Source of the DNA: Hofstenia miamia
Taxonomy: Eukaryota > Xenacoelomorpha > Acoela
Direction of reading: 5' to 3'
DNA length: 64,000 nt
NCBI GenBank assembly: GCA_004352715.1
Contig: SCFE01000008.1
Span: 2,986,850-3,050,849 of the forward strand
Positions 1 to 11,255 of the stretch are shown here, piece after piece (position 1 is the stretch's first letter; each line of letters begins with the position of its first letter). The notes under the pieces were generated by a model that saw nothing but the letters and a program-made list of their open reading frames with translations, was not told the origin of the DNA and did no database searches. A program made the translations under genes and the position numbers.

Positions 1-469
1 TATTCATTTCTTTCTGGAATTGTTGGATTTCTAAAGTCAGTCATTTTTACTATATAAGGGAAAAAAAAATCATTTTTCCTGGGAAAGTTCCTTTCCCTTA
101 AAGGAAAAAGAAATTAATTTTACAATAGTTTTAAAAATTGTGTCCTTATATTGTCAAACTTCTGGGGCTCATTCTTGGAAAACTTTTTTAACAACATTTG
201 TATCCCCATTCCCTTTTGTTTATTTGGTGTTTTATTATTGCTTGTTACTTGTGTGTTAATAGAAGTTCCTTTCCCAGTGGTAAAAGAAAAATTATTTTTC
301 TGGGAAGATGGCATTCCCTTTAAATTTGTTTCTTTTAAGGGGAGAGCAATCTCTACCTGTGTGTTATTAAAATTAACCCTTAAATAGTTTTCATAAGTTT
401 TCTTATATTTGTTTCACTATATTTTATTACTACTTATATTGTTTCTTAGTTGCATATCACAAATATAAT
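1..469. other. AT-rich non-coding stretch
   Basis: No credible gene. A short purine/pyrimidine motif of the form tttttcctgggaa plus cctttccctt occurs near 71-110 and again, diverged, near 261-325, so this may be part of an old repeat. Its right edge runs into an LTR remnant. Confidence 0.4.
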
Positions 470-582
470 GATGATAATTAAATTTAAATTGTTTTTAATC
501 AATAAATAATAATTTGATCTTAATTCTGACTAATCATCTGATCTTCTCATCTTAGCAGCATTATGATTTGGATTATGCTACA
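470..582 (-). repeat. family A LTR remnant (5' end, minus strand)
   Basis: Read on the minus strand from 582, the sequence starts TGTAGCATAATCC and continues with the same order of short blocks (ATAATGCTGCTAA, GATCAGATGATTAGTC) as the LTR starts at 19258 (plus) and 14359 (minus). Only about 110 bp of the 5' end is recognisable. Confidence 0.65.
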
Positions 583-745
583 AAATGTTTCTTTATTGTG
601 AGATTCCTTCTAATGTCAAAGTAGAAAAACTGAGGAGAAACAGTAATTGTCTAAAAACCAAAATAAAGTGCTTTAACATAAAATTATCCATACTAAGTTG
701 TGTCTCTTCTCAAAGCTCTTAACAATAGTAATAGCTTAATTGTTT

Positions 746-1310
746 GGTTTTCTTTGCAATTACACACACATAGTGGAAGGTTGAGTGTATGTGAGTTGAG
801 ATTTGTTGTGAGAAGTCAATCAGCATGTATGAAAACATTTTTCAGTTATTGGATTAAGGACCTTGTGGATGAGATAGCAATAGAACACACATCACAGTGA
901 AATGTTTATAACACTTCAATGTAGAGACATTCTTCAATCAATAAACCAGAGACCATCATAAATAGTAGCAGACAGAGCTAAATATTTCTGTTAATTTCTT
1001 ACACATGTTTTGATAATGGAATATCTAACATGGAGGCATTCTTTTTCATTCAATACAATTGGGCATCATAAAATGGTGACAAACAGAGCTAAATATTCTC
1101 ATTAATTTCTCATACATCTAAAACACACATATGTTTTTTGTAGTGGAATTTTTGCATAGAGGCATTCTTTTTCATTCAATACAGCATCATAAAATAGTGA
1201 CAGGCAGTAATTAATTTATACGTCTAAAACAATTATACTTTTGTTATGGTGGAGTTCAACATAGAGGTGTTTTTTTCAATTGATAGACAGAGTATCATGA
1301 AATGACAGGA
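746..1310 (+). repeat. left terminal inverted repeat made of ~105-bp units
   Basis: Reverse-complementary to 2933-3633 with only scattered differences. After a unique outer part of about 150 bp, it consists of diverged tandem units of about 105 bp, each carrying GAGGCATTCTTTTTCATTC and a block like CAGACAGAGCTAAATATT. This arm has one unit fewer than the right arm. Confidence 0.8.
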
Positions 1311-1674
1311 GGCAGAGCTAAATATTTAATTATCTTTATTATACATTAAAATGGTCATATGCTTTTGTTGTGGTGGAAATTTAATATTCAGGTGGACTTT
1401 ACACAAATGTGTGGATGAATGGAGGGAAATGTTTTTTTTTGTGGAAACAACAAAAATTATTTACAAGATCTAAGCAGGTAAAACATTATTAACCATAAAT
1501 TGACCATTTCCATTTACTATATAAAGAAACTTGGATTGAATACAGAGGCAGAACAGATCTAGGGAATAATTATTAAATTTGTGTACAAAATAATTTTCAT
1601 ATACCTAAATGAGGTCTTTTGCTGCTACTGCTTGTAGATGGTTCATTTATATAGGCAACTTAGTATTGCATTTA

Positions 1675-2932
1675 ATTGAAGATTGTGGAATATCTAAATG
1701 GAGAATTAGTAAAATACATGTAAATGCAGTCTAGACCTTTATGACCATATGGCAAACTTTGGTAATCTTCCACCAGATATCTCTTATCATCATAAGGTGT
1801 TAGCACCACTTTGTTCATCCTCTCAATAGAGATATCATGGTTATGGCTACAAATCATCACCATTTCTCACAACAGAATTTCTTCACCATCCAAAATTCAT
1901 TTGAAAACATCAAAATTCATGGTCATTTTCAAAACCCCCATGACACACTTTGCACTGGATTTAAAGCTGACACCCTCACTATTTGCAAATATATATTGGA
2001 TGGAATACATTTTTGATTTTAATGCCACCATCTGTGTTAGTATTCCGCCTGCCAGCACATCCTTCACTTTCAAATAGGTTTTCTTATTTACCTCCCTAAG
2101 AAATGGCGAATCTTTTGGATAATTTGAGAAGTCAAAATGCCTGGCTATTGGTGGCAATTCAGCATATAAATTTTTGCTTTTTATTTTATGCAGGAGAGAT
2201 TCTGTGTCACTGTATAATAAGGAAATTCAATTCTTAAATGCCTAGTTCATAACATCATAGTGGAATCAAAACATTTGTAATTTGGATACATCTAAAATAG
2301 TTTGACCAATATAATTTGGTTTCATCCACCTGATTTCTTTATGCTTTAACATTACCTGCACTAGATTTTTAAAAATTATATTGAATTACTTAAATTTGGG
2401 TTTCTTAATAAATTTTTTGGCAGCCATAATGTACTACATGTTCATTTTTATCAAAAAAGGTTTGCATTAATTTCAGTACTCTCCCCATATTTAAATTTAA
2501 TGTGGTTTTTTTATGTTTCTGGTATAGTGACAATAATTCATCATCCACACACATTTTAAGTGGCATCAATGGGTAATCAGAATGTTCTCCATGTGATGGA
2601 TAATGAATGTTGCCTCTGACAGTGTAGACTCTTATCTGTTCAGCAAAGGCCTCCAGTGGGTAAAAACTTGCACTTGGAAGCTCTGTACAAAGAATTCATA
2701 TTGAGGAAAATTGAATATGCAGAGTCTTTCCCACTGTTGTAACCCTCCACCATTGGGTTATTGGCTTTAAAATAACAACTTGAATAAATGCTGGACATGC
2801 CTCCTCAAATTCCATTTTCAATAAATTCCAACTGATCCAGATTGGCAATGGGGTCTCATGACATCTGCATGTACTTCAGCATTGCATTCCAGCTATAATT
2901 TGAAATTGTGAAGAAGTGCACAGGGTCTAGCT
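1675..2932 (-). pseudogene. protein-primed DNA polymerase B fragment (Polinton type)
   Basis: Minus-strand reading, broken by several stops and frameshifts, shows the order of blocks typical of Polinton-type polymerase B. From the N-terminal side these are DPVHFFTISNYSWNAML (near 2930-2880), ANNPMVEGYN and FLPTGG around a decayed motif A (near 2760-2650), GNIHYPSHGEHSDYPL (near 2610-2560), a motif-C-like DTESL (near 2200) and FDFSNYPKD (near 2130). They are followed by LKSKMYS, PYDDKRYLV (near 1780) and LPYGHK near the C-terminus. The family replicates linear transposon or plasmid DNA from a protein primer. The N-terminal half (exonuclease) is absent, and motif A and the DTDS motif are altered, so it cannot be functional. 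The family call is secure; linear-plasmid and adintovirus relatives share the same domain. Confidence 0.8.
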
Positions 2933-3633
2933 GTCATTTTATGATACTCTGTCTATCAATTGAAAAAACGCCTCTATTTTGAACTCCACCATAACAAAAG
3001 AATAATCATTTTAGATGTATAAATTAATTAATGGAAATATTTAGCTCTGTAAGTCACTATTTTATGATGGCCAGCTGTATTGAACAAAAAAGAATGCCTC
3101 CATGCAAAAATTCCACCACAAAGAAATGTATGTGTGTTTTAGATGTATGAGAAATTAATGAGAATATTTAAATCCATCTGTCACTATTTTACAATGCCCA
3201 ATTGTATTAAATGAAAAAGAATGCCTCATGCAAAAATTCAGCTACAAAAAATGCAGTGTGTTTTAGATGTATAAGAAATTAACAAGAATATTTAGCTCTG
3301 TCTGTCAACATTTTATGATGCCCAATTGTATTGAATGAAAAAGAATGCCTCCATGTTAGATATTCCATTATCAAAACATGTGTAAGAAATTAATGGAAAT
3401 ATTTAGCTCTGTCTGCTACTATTTATGATGTTCTCTGGTTTATCTATTGAAGAATGTCTCTACTATAAACATTTCACTGTGATGTGTGTTCTATTGCTAT
3501 CTCATGCATAAAGCCCTTCATCCAATAATAGAAAAATGTTTTCATACATGCTGATTGACTTCTCACAACAATTCTCAACTCACATACACTCAACCTTCCA
3601 GTATGTGTGTGTGCAATTGCAAAGAAAATAATG
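2933..3633 (-). repeat. right terminal inverted repeat made of ~105-bp units
   Basis: Partner of the left repeat at 746-1310. It has one additional ~105-bp unit, which accounts for most of the length difference (about 700 against 565 bp). The inner edge abuts the truncated polymerase gene near 2932. Confidence 0.8.
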
Positions 3634-3790
3634 GTGAGTTTTGATTTCTCTCTATCTCGAATTAATTTCTAGTTTAACACATGTTAGTAGTTAAGATGGG
3701 CTAGAGGAGGCATTGGGACACCCTGAAGTTCTCATAACAACTGTTGCTATTTGCCATGTGTAAATGAAGTTATCTATTTGGACACCATCA
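3634..3790. other. short spacer between two inverted-repeat elements
   Basis: Non-coding sequence between the Polinton-derived unit and the outer edge of the next palindrome. No repeat or gene was recognised in it. Confidence 0.3.
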
Positions 3791-4611
3791 GCAACGAAAT
3801 GTTTTTGACAATATTAAATTGAGCATAATAATTTTTTGACAAAGTGTTTATTTTTGGGCAGACTGATGTATTTGCTTCTGTTAATATACATGTTCATTGT
3901 AACAATGTTTCAACTATGCAATGCTCTGTATTAAGGAAAATAATTCATAAATGTAAAAGCCAACACTTGTATAGACATATATTACAACATGTATTAAAAT
4001 TAATCAAAGATATTATGGAAGAGGTAAAAAATAACAATTTTAGCATTTGTGTATAAATTGTACTAATGTAAAAGTGTACATTATACAACAATTCTGAGTA
4101 ATAAAGTTCAGCATTGTGCAATCTTCATGTCTCCATCTTCATTCTAAAATATGATGGCACTTCCACATTCACCCAGGAGGTGGCAATCAGAAATGCATTA
4201 AGCCATTTATTTAATGTGGCTGGCTTTCCCCAGGAGGCCTATTGTTACCACAGACCTAAAACACATAGTAAAATAGTAATAAAATAAAAATAATGCCCAG
4301 TAATCTATAACACATGATAAATAAAAGTTTAAACAAAATCAATTAAAAATGTGTATTAACAAACAAACAACAATTCTATTTATGATAAAGTATATAATTA
4401 ATATAACATTGGACTGCAAATTCACAGCAATTTATTAAAATAAAATTGATTACATTTTAAAAGAAATATCTGTAAAACTAACTAGAAATAATATTGCAAA
4501 AAAAGTGTTAAGAATAAAAGCAATATCTGAGATTTAATTATAAAAATAGTTTACCAAAAAGTTTGAAATCTTTATGGGTAGTTCTTTCATCAATGTGAAA
4601 TTGGATTAATC

Positions 4612-4752
4612 TGCTCTATGTAAAAAGTTGCATGCTTTCATAAACAATGTCAATATTACGTGGTTTTATCTAGTGAAATTCCATTATGCTGCTCTATGTA
4701 TAAAGTTGCATGCTTTCATAGACAATGTCAATATTATGTGGTTTTATCTATT
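4612..4752 (+). repeat. ~75-bp tandem duplication
   Basis: Two direct copies of a unit containing CTGCTCTATGTAWAAAGTTG followed by CATGCTTTCATARACAATG and TGGTTTTATCTA, differing at a few positions. Confidence 0.75.
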
Positions 4753-5204
4753 GTTCAACTGTCAAAATGTATCCAATTGTAAAGATTGATATCTCCCAAA
4801 CATGAAATCACTTTACAATTATAATAATTAAATAAAACACTTTCAAATAATATAAAACTATAATTTTTTCAAAAGTTGGAAAACAATCTCAATTACAACA
4901 TGCTTTTCCCAATTTATACAATTATGTAAATGAAAGATGCTACAAAACTAAAATGTTACTAAAGTAAAACAATTTATCAATCACAATCTCTGGTACAAAT
5001 GAAATAAATATTTTTTCAATATGTTTTTGTCATTGAATTCAAGAATAAAATATTTGCAAATAGGAATTTTTATATGAAACTTTTCAAGATTGTTGATAAC
5101 ATGTTTTGTTATTAGTGTCATTTAAAAATTATTATAAGAAATTGCTACACATATATACAAGACATTTAAAAATTATTATAAGAAATTAAATAAATACCTG
5201 GTAT

Positions 5205-5390
5205 ATGATTTTTCCATGTTTGTAGACTTACCTTTTTTCCGATGTTTTTTCACTTTTGTGACATATATTTATTTTCCAAAGTTTTTCCATGTTTGTGACT
5301 TACATTTCTTTTCTGACATTTTTTTACATTTCTGACTTAAATTTCTTTTCTGAAGTTTTTTTTCTTTTGCAACTTACATTATAAAACTTT
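5205..5390 (+). repeat. ~36-38-bp tandem array
   Basis: About five diverged units built on TTTTTCCATGTTTGTGACTT and ACATTTCTTTTCTGA. A related unit occurs inverted in the right palindrome arm near 8945-8990. A tandem duplication of AAAAATTATTATAAGAAATT lies just upstream (5127-5187). Confidence 0.7.
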
Positions 5391-5904
5391 TCCTTAATAA
5401 TGACATGGGGATTGGGAACAGTGCTATTGCAAAATGTATTGTAATACAGTTTAGTAAATAGTTTTGCTTTCACTCTTTTTCTACATGTACTAGTGTTATG
5501 TTAATATGCTTGATAAATTATTACATTTCATAAACATTAGTTTTAGTATAAAAAATTTAAACTTCTATGTCTTCTTTGTAAATAGGTAAAAATCTATAGT
5601 ATTCTCTAAACTGATAAATGTCAATGTTTTACCTAGCTATTAATTTAACATGTAATTGACATTCAAAAGGATGATTGAAATAAAATAATTGCTAGTTTAG
5701 TAAATTTAATAATACTATTTATTATACAATGAGAATGTAGAAATGATTTGTACATGTTTCATTAATATTGTAGATTTCTAGAGATATATCTCACCAACTA
5801 AGTTAAATAAGTGTAATATTAGATGCATGTTATGTATAATAATATAATTAGGGATAAAATAACTATATACATTTATTCACAGGTTAATATACAATAATCT
5901 AATG

Positions 5905-6060
5905 ATATGTTTTGCCTTTTAACAAAAAAATATTTGCCTTTGGGATATTTAATTTTCCTTTTGGTGATTTGTTTTGACTTTTCAAAAAAAATATTTGCCT
6001 TTGGGATATTTAATTTTTCTTTTGATGATTTGTTTTGCCTTTTCAAGCCAGGATATTAAA
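5905..6060 (+). repeat. ~70-bp tandem repeat in left palindrome arm
   Basis: Two units containing AATATTTGCCTTTGGGATAT and TTTGGTGATTTGTTTTG. The inverted counterpart at about 7980-8140 has three units, so the unit number differs between the arms. Confidence 0.75.
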
Positions 6061-6120
6061 CATGTACAAACTTGATGAAATTTTATAGTAGTTCATAATC
6101 AAATGAAAACAAAGTTAGTA

Positions 6121-6511
6121 CACCTCTCGACCAACCCATTTTTTCTACCAGATGACAGATAATTTTAAATCAAAGTGTCAGTAAGAACTAAACCGTGTTG
6201 ATAGGTTTTAAGGTATACATCTAAAACCCTTGAAACAATTTGAAATTCTAAAAAAAGTTAATTTTTCTTCTATGTTTCTCACAAGTCCATCCACATCTAT
6301 AACACCCACTACAACAGACACATCTACCTTTTCTGCATTACATGACAATTCTACCATAACTTCAGCTTGGATGAAAATTTTCAAAAATGAACTTCATGCG
6401 ACAGGTTTATTTTATATATTAATATTAGCCAATCAAATTGTTTAATTTAAGCACAGTTTGCGACGATTTGGTTTTTTTGGTTTCTGTCAAAAATGGGTTG
6501 TTCAAGAGGTG
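6121..6511. mobile_element. MITE with TA target duplication (Tc1/mariner-like)
   Basis: Terminal inverted repeats begin CACCTCTCGACCAACCCATT on the left; the right end, read inward on the minus strand, is CACCTCTTGAACAACCCATT. Both ends are flanked by TA (6119-6120 and 6512-6513). The opposite palindrome arm carries the uninterrupted site (CAAAGTTAGTAATATT on the minus strand, TA at 7907-7908), which proves the boundaries. The element is 391 bp; a 71-codon open frame inside (6230-6445) has no recognised domain and is probably not a gene. Confidence 0.85.
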
Positions 6512-6843
6512 TAATGGCTCTTAAAATACAAAAATAACTTACATTATTGAATGAATTCAATTGTAACCACTTGAATCATTGTGAAAACTGAATAATGTGT
6601 TAAAATGAAGATATCTTTACATCACAAGCATTGAACAAAATGCAAACTTCATGACAATTTTAGTATGAACTCTAAAAAAGAGAAAGAAAAATGTACATAC
6701 ACTTAAATTTGATAATTCCTTGTTGTATATTCAGATTTTTTTGTATTTCAAAGTGTTAATGGTTTTGTTTTATGTGTTCTAATTATTATCATACATCAGT
6801 AACCATTTTAAGGTATTCTACAAATTACATTATGTAGTTGAAA

Positions 6844-7735
6844 TGTAGCATCATCCAAATCCACTAAGCTGCTAACGTCAAACCAAGAAGAGAATAAGAT
6901 CAAAGAAGAATTATGATTAGAAATATTATAAAATTATACAATCAGTTATATTAATTTGTATTATGCAACCAAGCAAAAATAAGTGTCAACTAGGAGAGAT
7001 TAGTATCTGTTGATAACAATACTTTTAGCAAAACTGAAGGGGCGAAATCTCTTCCATTATTTTTAGCCACCATATTGGCAGACAAACAGTTTAAATTTGA
7101 AATGAACAGGTACTTTTCTGAAATTACTATAAAGAGATTCAAAACCTTGTAAGCAATTGATAAAGAATTTTATTCAGAATTCTTACTTTATCTTATTGAT
7201 ATGGTTTGATTTTTTAATAAAATGTCAAGCTAAACGAGTTGTGTTTAGTAGTGGTCTGGATCTATCACGAGATTGATTCTAGGGTCTTTGTGCCAGATCA
7301 TGAAAGTGTACTTATGTTAGGTATAAGGGTTTTTCTCTTGTTTAGTTGCCTATTGATCATTTAGTACATTTATTAAAAAAATAGATTTGAAATACAGTTG
7401 GATGACCAAAACTTAGGAATTATATCTATAATATTTTAGATCCAAATTATTGACTATAATGAGACCAATAAAGCAACCAAGCATGTACTAGTTAGTAAAT
7501 TAGGTTAGGAAGCTGCCAAATATTAAACTGATTATTAAACCAATATATTTCAGTAATGGCTACATGTAATATTAATCAAGCAGCTAGTGACAAGTCCAGT
7601 TGCATATTCATGAAACACTTTTACAAAATAGAGGCTAAGTTGAATTGTGTCTTGTCTTGAGTATACACTGAGCTAGGATAGGGTACACATAAGTTATATC
7701 ATTGAGCTGAGAGTGAAAGTCAACCAAATGGATCC
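6844..7735 (+). repeat. family A LTR fragment at palindrome centre
   Basis: Starts TGTAGCATCATCC and follows the family A LTR at 25879-27040 (read on minus) through shared landmarks. These include GTTGTGTTTAGTAGTGG, the GGTCYTTGTGCCAG region, AGTAATGGCTACAT and TAGGGTACACATAA. The 3' portion with the GATGYTACA end is missing; the palindrome resumes at about 7746. Confidence 0.8.
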
Positions 7736-7979
7736 TCAGTGAACAAGTGAAACTAAAATTGTCATGAAGTTTGCATTTTGTTCAATGCTTGTGACATAAA
7801 GATATCTTCATTTTAACACATTATTCAGTTTTCACAAAGACTTAAATGGTGATGATTGAATGCATTCAATAATGTAAGTTATTTTTATATTTTAAAAAGT
7901 TAATATTACTAACTTTGTCTAATTTGATTACAAAATAATATAAAAATTTCATAATGTTTGTACATGCTTACTATCCTTG

Positions 7980-8140
7980 ATTGAAAAGACAAAAAAAATC
8001 ACCAAAGTAAAATTAAATTCCTAAGGGCAAGTTATTTTGTTCAAAAAGACAAAAAAATCACCAAAAGGCAAATTAAATATTCCCAAGGCAAGTAATTGTG
8101 TTTGAAAAGACAAAAAAATCATCAAAAGGAAAATGAAAAT
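7980..8140 (-). repeat. ~60-70-bp tandem repeat in right palindrome arm
   Basis: Three units containing AAAAGACAAAAAAATCACCA, inverted relative to the two-unit array at 5905-6060. Confidence 0.75.
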
Positions 8141-8995
8141 TTTAGACACTCAAATAGTAGAAAAATACTTAGAAATCCATTATATATTGGCATTCTCTCC
8201 AATGCTATTTCTTAGAAACTCTATTTTATCATTTTCTGATAATTGTAATTTATGCTATTTATTTCTATATTTAGAAAATGTTCCTAAGTTGTCTTCAATA
8301 CCTAATGTACAAAATGTAGTTTAAATCATTTAACAATTGCTGTTGTGTCTTTATAATGTGTTTCATAAAATCAAACAATTTAATCATTTTTGTGTAAATG
8401 TATTTTTTATGAAATGTATTAGTTTTTTTGTAGTTAAAAATATTTTGTGAGTTTCATGACATCTAATTGATTCGTTTTTGAAATGTTGTTACATTATGTA
8501 TTCATTTGCAATTATCAAAATTTACTCATTGACTGAAGAAAAATGTGAATGTTAACACTTTCTCAATAATTATAAATTTTTATTTTAAAATTCAAAAGCT
8601 ATGATACAACTTCAAGTACTTTAACAATTATTGATTTGTAGAATGTCTTAAAATTTCTATTTATATGTGATATTAAATAATAAAACCATTCATTCTTTAA
8701 AATATGAAAATAAAATCTGAATTTATAACAAAGATTAGTCCTATTTATCTGCATGTATGTTTTTCTTACTCATTCTTGAAAGTTTATACTAATACTGTCA
8801 TGAAATTTTCATTTTGTTCAATGACGAAAAACTATCTAAAATTTTAACACAATATTCATTTTTTTACAATGTTTTTGACTAATTTGATCAGTTGATTTCT
8901 TGCATACATATTGAAAAATTTAATGTATATCAGTACTGAAACAAAGGATTGATGTCAAAAAAAATGTAAGTCTATAAATGTGGAAAAGTCATAGG
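8141..8995. other. extra sequence in right palindrome arm
   Basis: No gene recognised. It contains a block (8690-8850) that is the reverse complement of 6655-6785, so part of the left arm is represented here in a different order. The 63-codon open frame at 8133-8324 looks like chance AT-rich sequence. Confidence 0.4.
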
Positions 8996-9559
8996 CCACC
9001 CTAATTATATTATTATACATAACATCCATCTAATATTACACATATTTAACTTAGTTGATGAAATGTATCTCTAGAAATCTATCATTAATGAAACACGTAC
9101 AAATCATTTCTACATTCTCATTGTATAATAAATAGTATTATTAAATTTACTAAACTAGCAATTATTTTATTTCAATCATCCTTCCCTCATGCTAAATTTG
9201 AATGTCAATTACATGTTAAATTAATAGCTAGGTAAAACATTGACATTTATCAGTTTAGAGAATACTATAGATTTTTACCTATTTACAAAGAAGATGTAGG
9301 AGTTTAAATTTTTTATATTAAAACTAATGTTTATGAAATGTAATAATTTATCAAACTTATTAACATAAAACTAGTACATGTAGAAAAAGAGTGAAAGCAA
9401 GACTATACATTTTTACTAAACTGTAATACAATATGTTTTGCAATAAAAACTTCATCAAAAAATTATTATGCTCAATTTAAGATTGTCAAAACATTTCTTG
9501 TTATCAATTATATCACTTTGCCCAAATTCTAGAAATCAAGAACAAAAACTTCATCAAAA

Positions 9560-11243
9560 AATGCATTTGCTTCATACTTTATCACTACTCCTAAGGCTGT
9601 TAGCTTTGCTAAGGACAATCTGTCTGAAGAAACAAAGAACAAATTATGGTGGACCTTCAACACCTATTCCCTCACCTGTTTAGTGGATGTAATTACATTT
9701 GTTATCAATGCTGAGCATAGACCCAAAGTCAACACAATAATCTGCTACAACTCAAAGATGCATGGCAGACTTAAAAGGCCCTATTGGTGGAGCACTGTTC
9801 ACACTATGTTTGATGAGGACTTTCACCTCATGCACCTGTGCCAGCTCCTAACTAACAAGAACAAAATTCAGAAGGTAGATTGCATAAACCTTGACTTTGA
9901 GAGCATGCTCATCATCTACCTACTTCTTCTGTGTTGGTGAGATTGAACAGCTGAAGATTATGGAGAAGATCAGGATAGCATACAGACTTGCTAAAGTTGA
10001 ATGCATCCACCTTACTATGTTCCTGAAAGAGGAGTACCAAGACAACATTCCTGAGCAGGTTGAGAGCCTCCACTTCAGGATGGAGAACTTCACCATCTTA
10101 TACACTAACTATTACCACGCTACTAGTATGTACCAGTCAAACATCTTTTCAATAATGAAGTTAATTTACACAGATCTCCTACTCTGTAAGAAGATCCCAA
10201 CTTACTGCCTGGCAGTTGATAAAAGGCTCATCATTGATGCCACAGTACACTCTCAAACTCTCAAGTCAATAACTGTCAACTGGCCTGGCCTCACTTTAGT
10301 CACTGATCTGCATATCAGAGCTTTGCTTTTCCCAAAGTGCTGCCATGCTCACTGAGATCAATGAGGTCTGGATAAACCTCAAAGCTGACAAGAACCCTGA
10401 ATCCATTTGGTCCAATATGAACATTTCTAGCCTGACCTCACAGTATAGTTGATCAGTTGAAAGACTCCTCATGGAGTTACAGATCTTGTATATGTCCCAA
10501 GACTGGCAGAGCTATGCCAAGAAGTTATTTACTGAGAAATTCATGCTGCCAATTCAGTTGCATGGAGCTGTTTGGATTTTAGCCATCTTTCTAACTTGCG
10601 ACCCTCAATTCCAGCTACCTCTCAACCACAACACCTGAGAGCATCTAGCCAGAAAGTGTACACATCAGGTAGCTATCTGTCTGGCATCATGGAAAGTGAA
10701 GAATTGGCTTCTACACTCCTGCTTGTTACCATCATCCCCTGGGAAGACTAAGAAAGCCATGGGGTGTTTCAAAAAGTTCTATGCCAGACTTATTGGTGCA
10801 AGTAGTCCACTAGGGCATCTCCTGATCCAAATGATTGTCAACCATCTCACTGTTGCATTTGCCAATCTCAATGTTTTCTCTCAGATGCTGAGAAAATACA
10901 TCTGAGGAGCCACCTCTGAAACTAAGTTTCCCTCACTGTCTTCTGAGTATGCACCATTTTGCACAAGCTGCTTGATTTGCCAAGAGCCTGCATCAACACA
11001 ACAGTTCCTAGAGCTGGTAAACCATTACAATGTTCACATAAAGGCTAAGATCTTATTCAACTCGGAAAAGATGAACTACCCTGAATGCAGCTTTAACCAA
11101 GTCGCCACTAATGTAGATTACCTGGTGACCTAGATACACTGAAGCTTCATCCTGGGATGACATTCTAGCAGTTGAGATGTTGGAGGAAACACAGAAACTA
11201 TTGTCACTTCCTACAGTCCAACTCCTACAGCAAACATAACTGT
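9560..11243 (+). pseudogene. gypsy-element ORF3, copy I (unknown protein)
   Basis: Diverged, frameshifted copy of the long ORF found downstream of pol in the element at 27.7-38.2 kb. Landmarks shared with the other copies are SEETKNKLW (near 9620), RPKVNTIICYNSKM (near 9720), STVHTMFDEDF (near 9797), EEYQDNIPEQVESLHFRMEN (near 10030), a GATSETK block (near 10907) and a YPEC block (near 11075). No signal peptide, membrane helix or named domain is visible. It starts abruptly next to the palindrome (upstream pol lost) and ends at a purine-rich tract and a family B LTR, so it is the 3' part of an old element. I do not recognise the function. Confidence 0.7.
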
Positions 11244-11255
11244 GCAGTGGGGGCA
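11244..11255 (+). other. polypurine tract
   Basis: GTGGGGGCA directly before the LTR start TGTAGAGT. The same GGGGGCA lies before the LTR at 37271. In LTR retrotransposons this tract primes plus-strand synthesis and sits immediately upstream of the 3' LTR. Confidence 0.65.

Larger units (their letters stand above)
746..3633 (-). mobile_element. Polinton-derived foldback element with tandem-repeat TIRs
   Basis: A 2.9-kb unit bounded by long inverted repeats (746-1310 and 2933-3633, outer end TTTTCTTTGCAATT). Between them on the minus strand lies a broken protein-primed DNA polymerase B gene. Autonomous Polintons/Mavericks are normally 15-20 kb with terminal inverted repeats and carry such a polymerase, so this looks like an internally deleted derivative: polymerase coding sequence begins immediately at the inner edge of the right repeat, and no integrase, ATPase, protease or capsid gene is seen. 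I found no convincing 6-bp target duplication, so the exact ends are uncertain. Confidence 0.65.
3841..5420. other. insertion interrupting the left palindrome arm
   Basis: The right arm (around 9430-9450) is continuous where the left arm is split at 3840/5421, so about 1.58 kb was gained here or lost opposite. It holds a 70-codon open frame at 3844-4056 (no recognised domain), a possible polyadenylation signal AATAAA near 4100, and several short tandem duplications listed separately. I recognise no gene. Confidence 0.5.
3791..9510. repeat. large imperfect palindrome with nested insertions
   Basis: The sequence at 3791-3840 plus 5421-6665 is reverse-complementary to blocks in 7746-9510. Matching pairs are 3791-3840 with about 9450-9500, 5421-5860 with about 9010-9450, 5900-6060 with about 7975-8135, and 6061-6120 plus 6514-6665 with about 7750-7975. 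A further block at 6655-6785 matches 8690-8850 out of order. The left arm is interrupted by 3841-5420 and by a small transposon at 6121-6511; an LTR fragment occupies the centre. No element-encoded gene was recognised. It may be a foldback-type transposon or an inverted duplication. Confidence 0.7.

Noticed and set aside
900-1370. Regular ~105-bp repeats that might suggest a CRISPR array
   Set aside because: Repeats are long, diverged and inverted at 2933-3633 as transposon arms, in a spliced eukaryotic genome; no short identical repeats with unique spacers.
3844-4056. 70-codon frame as a Polinton accessory gene
   Set aside because: No recognisable family motif and no link to the polymerase-bearing element 200 bp away; left as part of an unexplained insertion.
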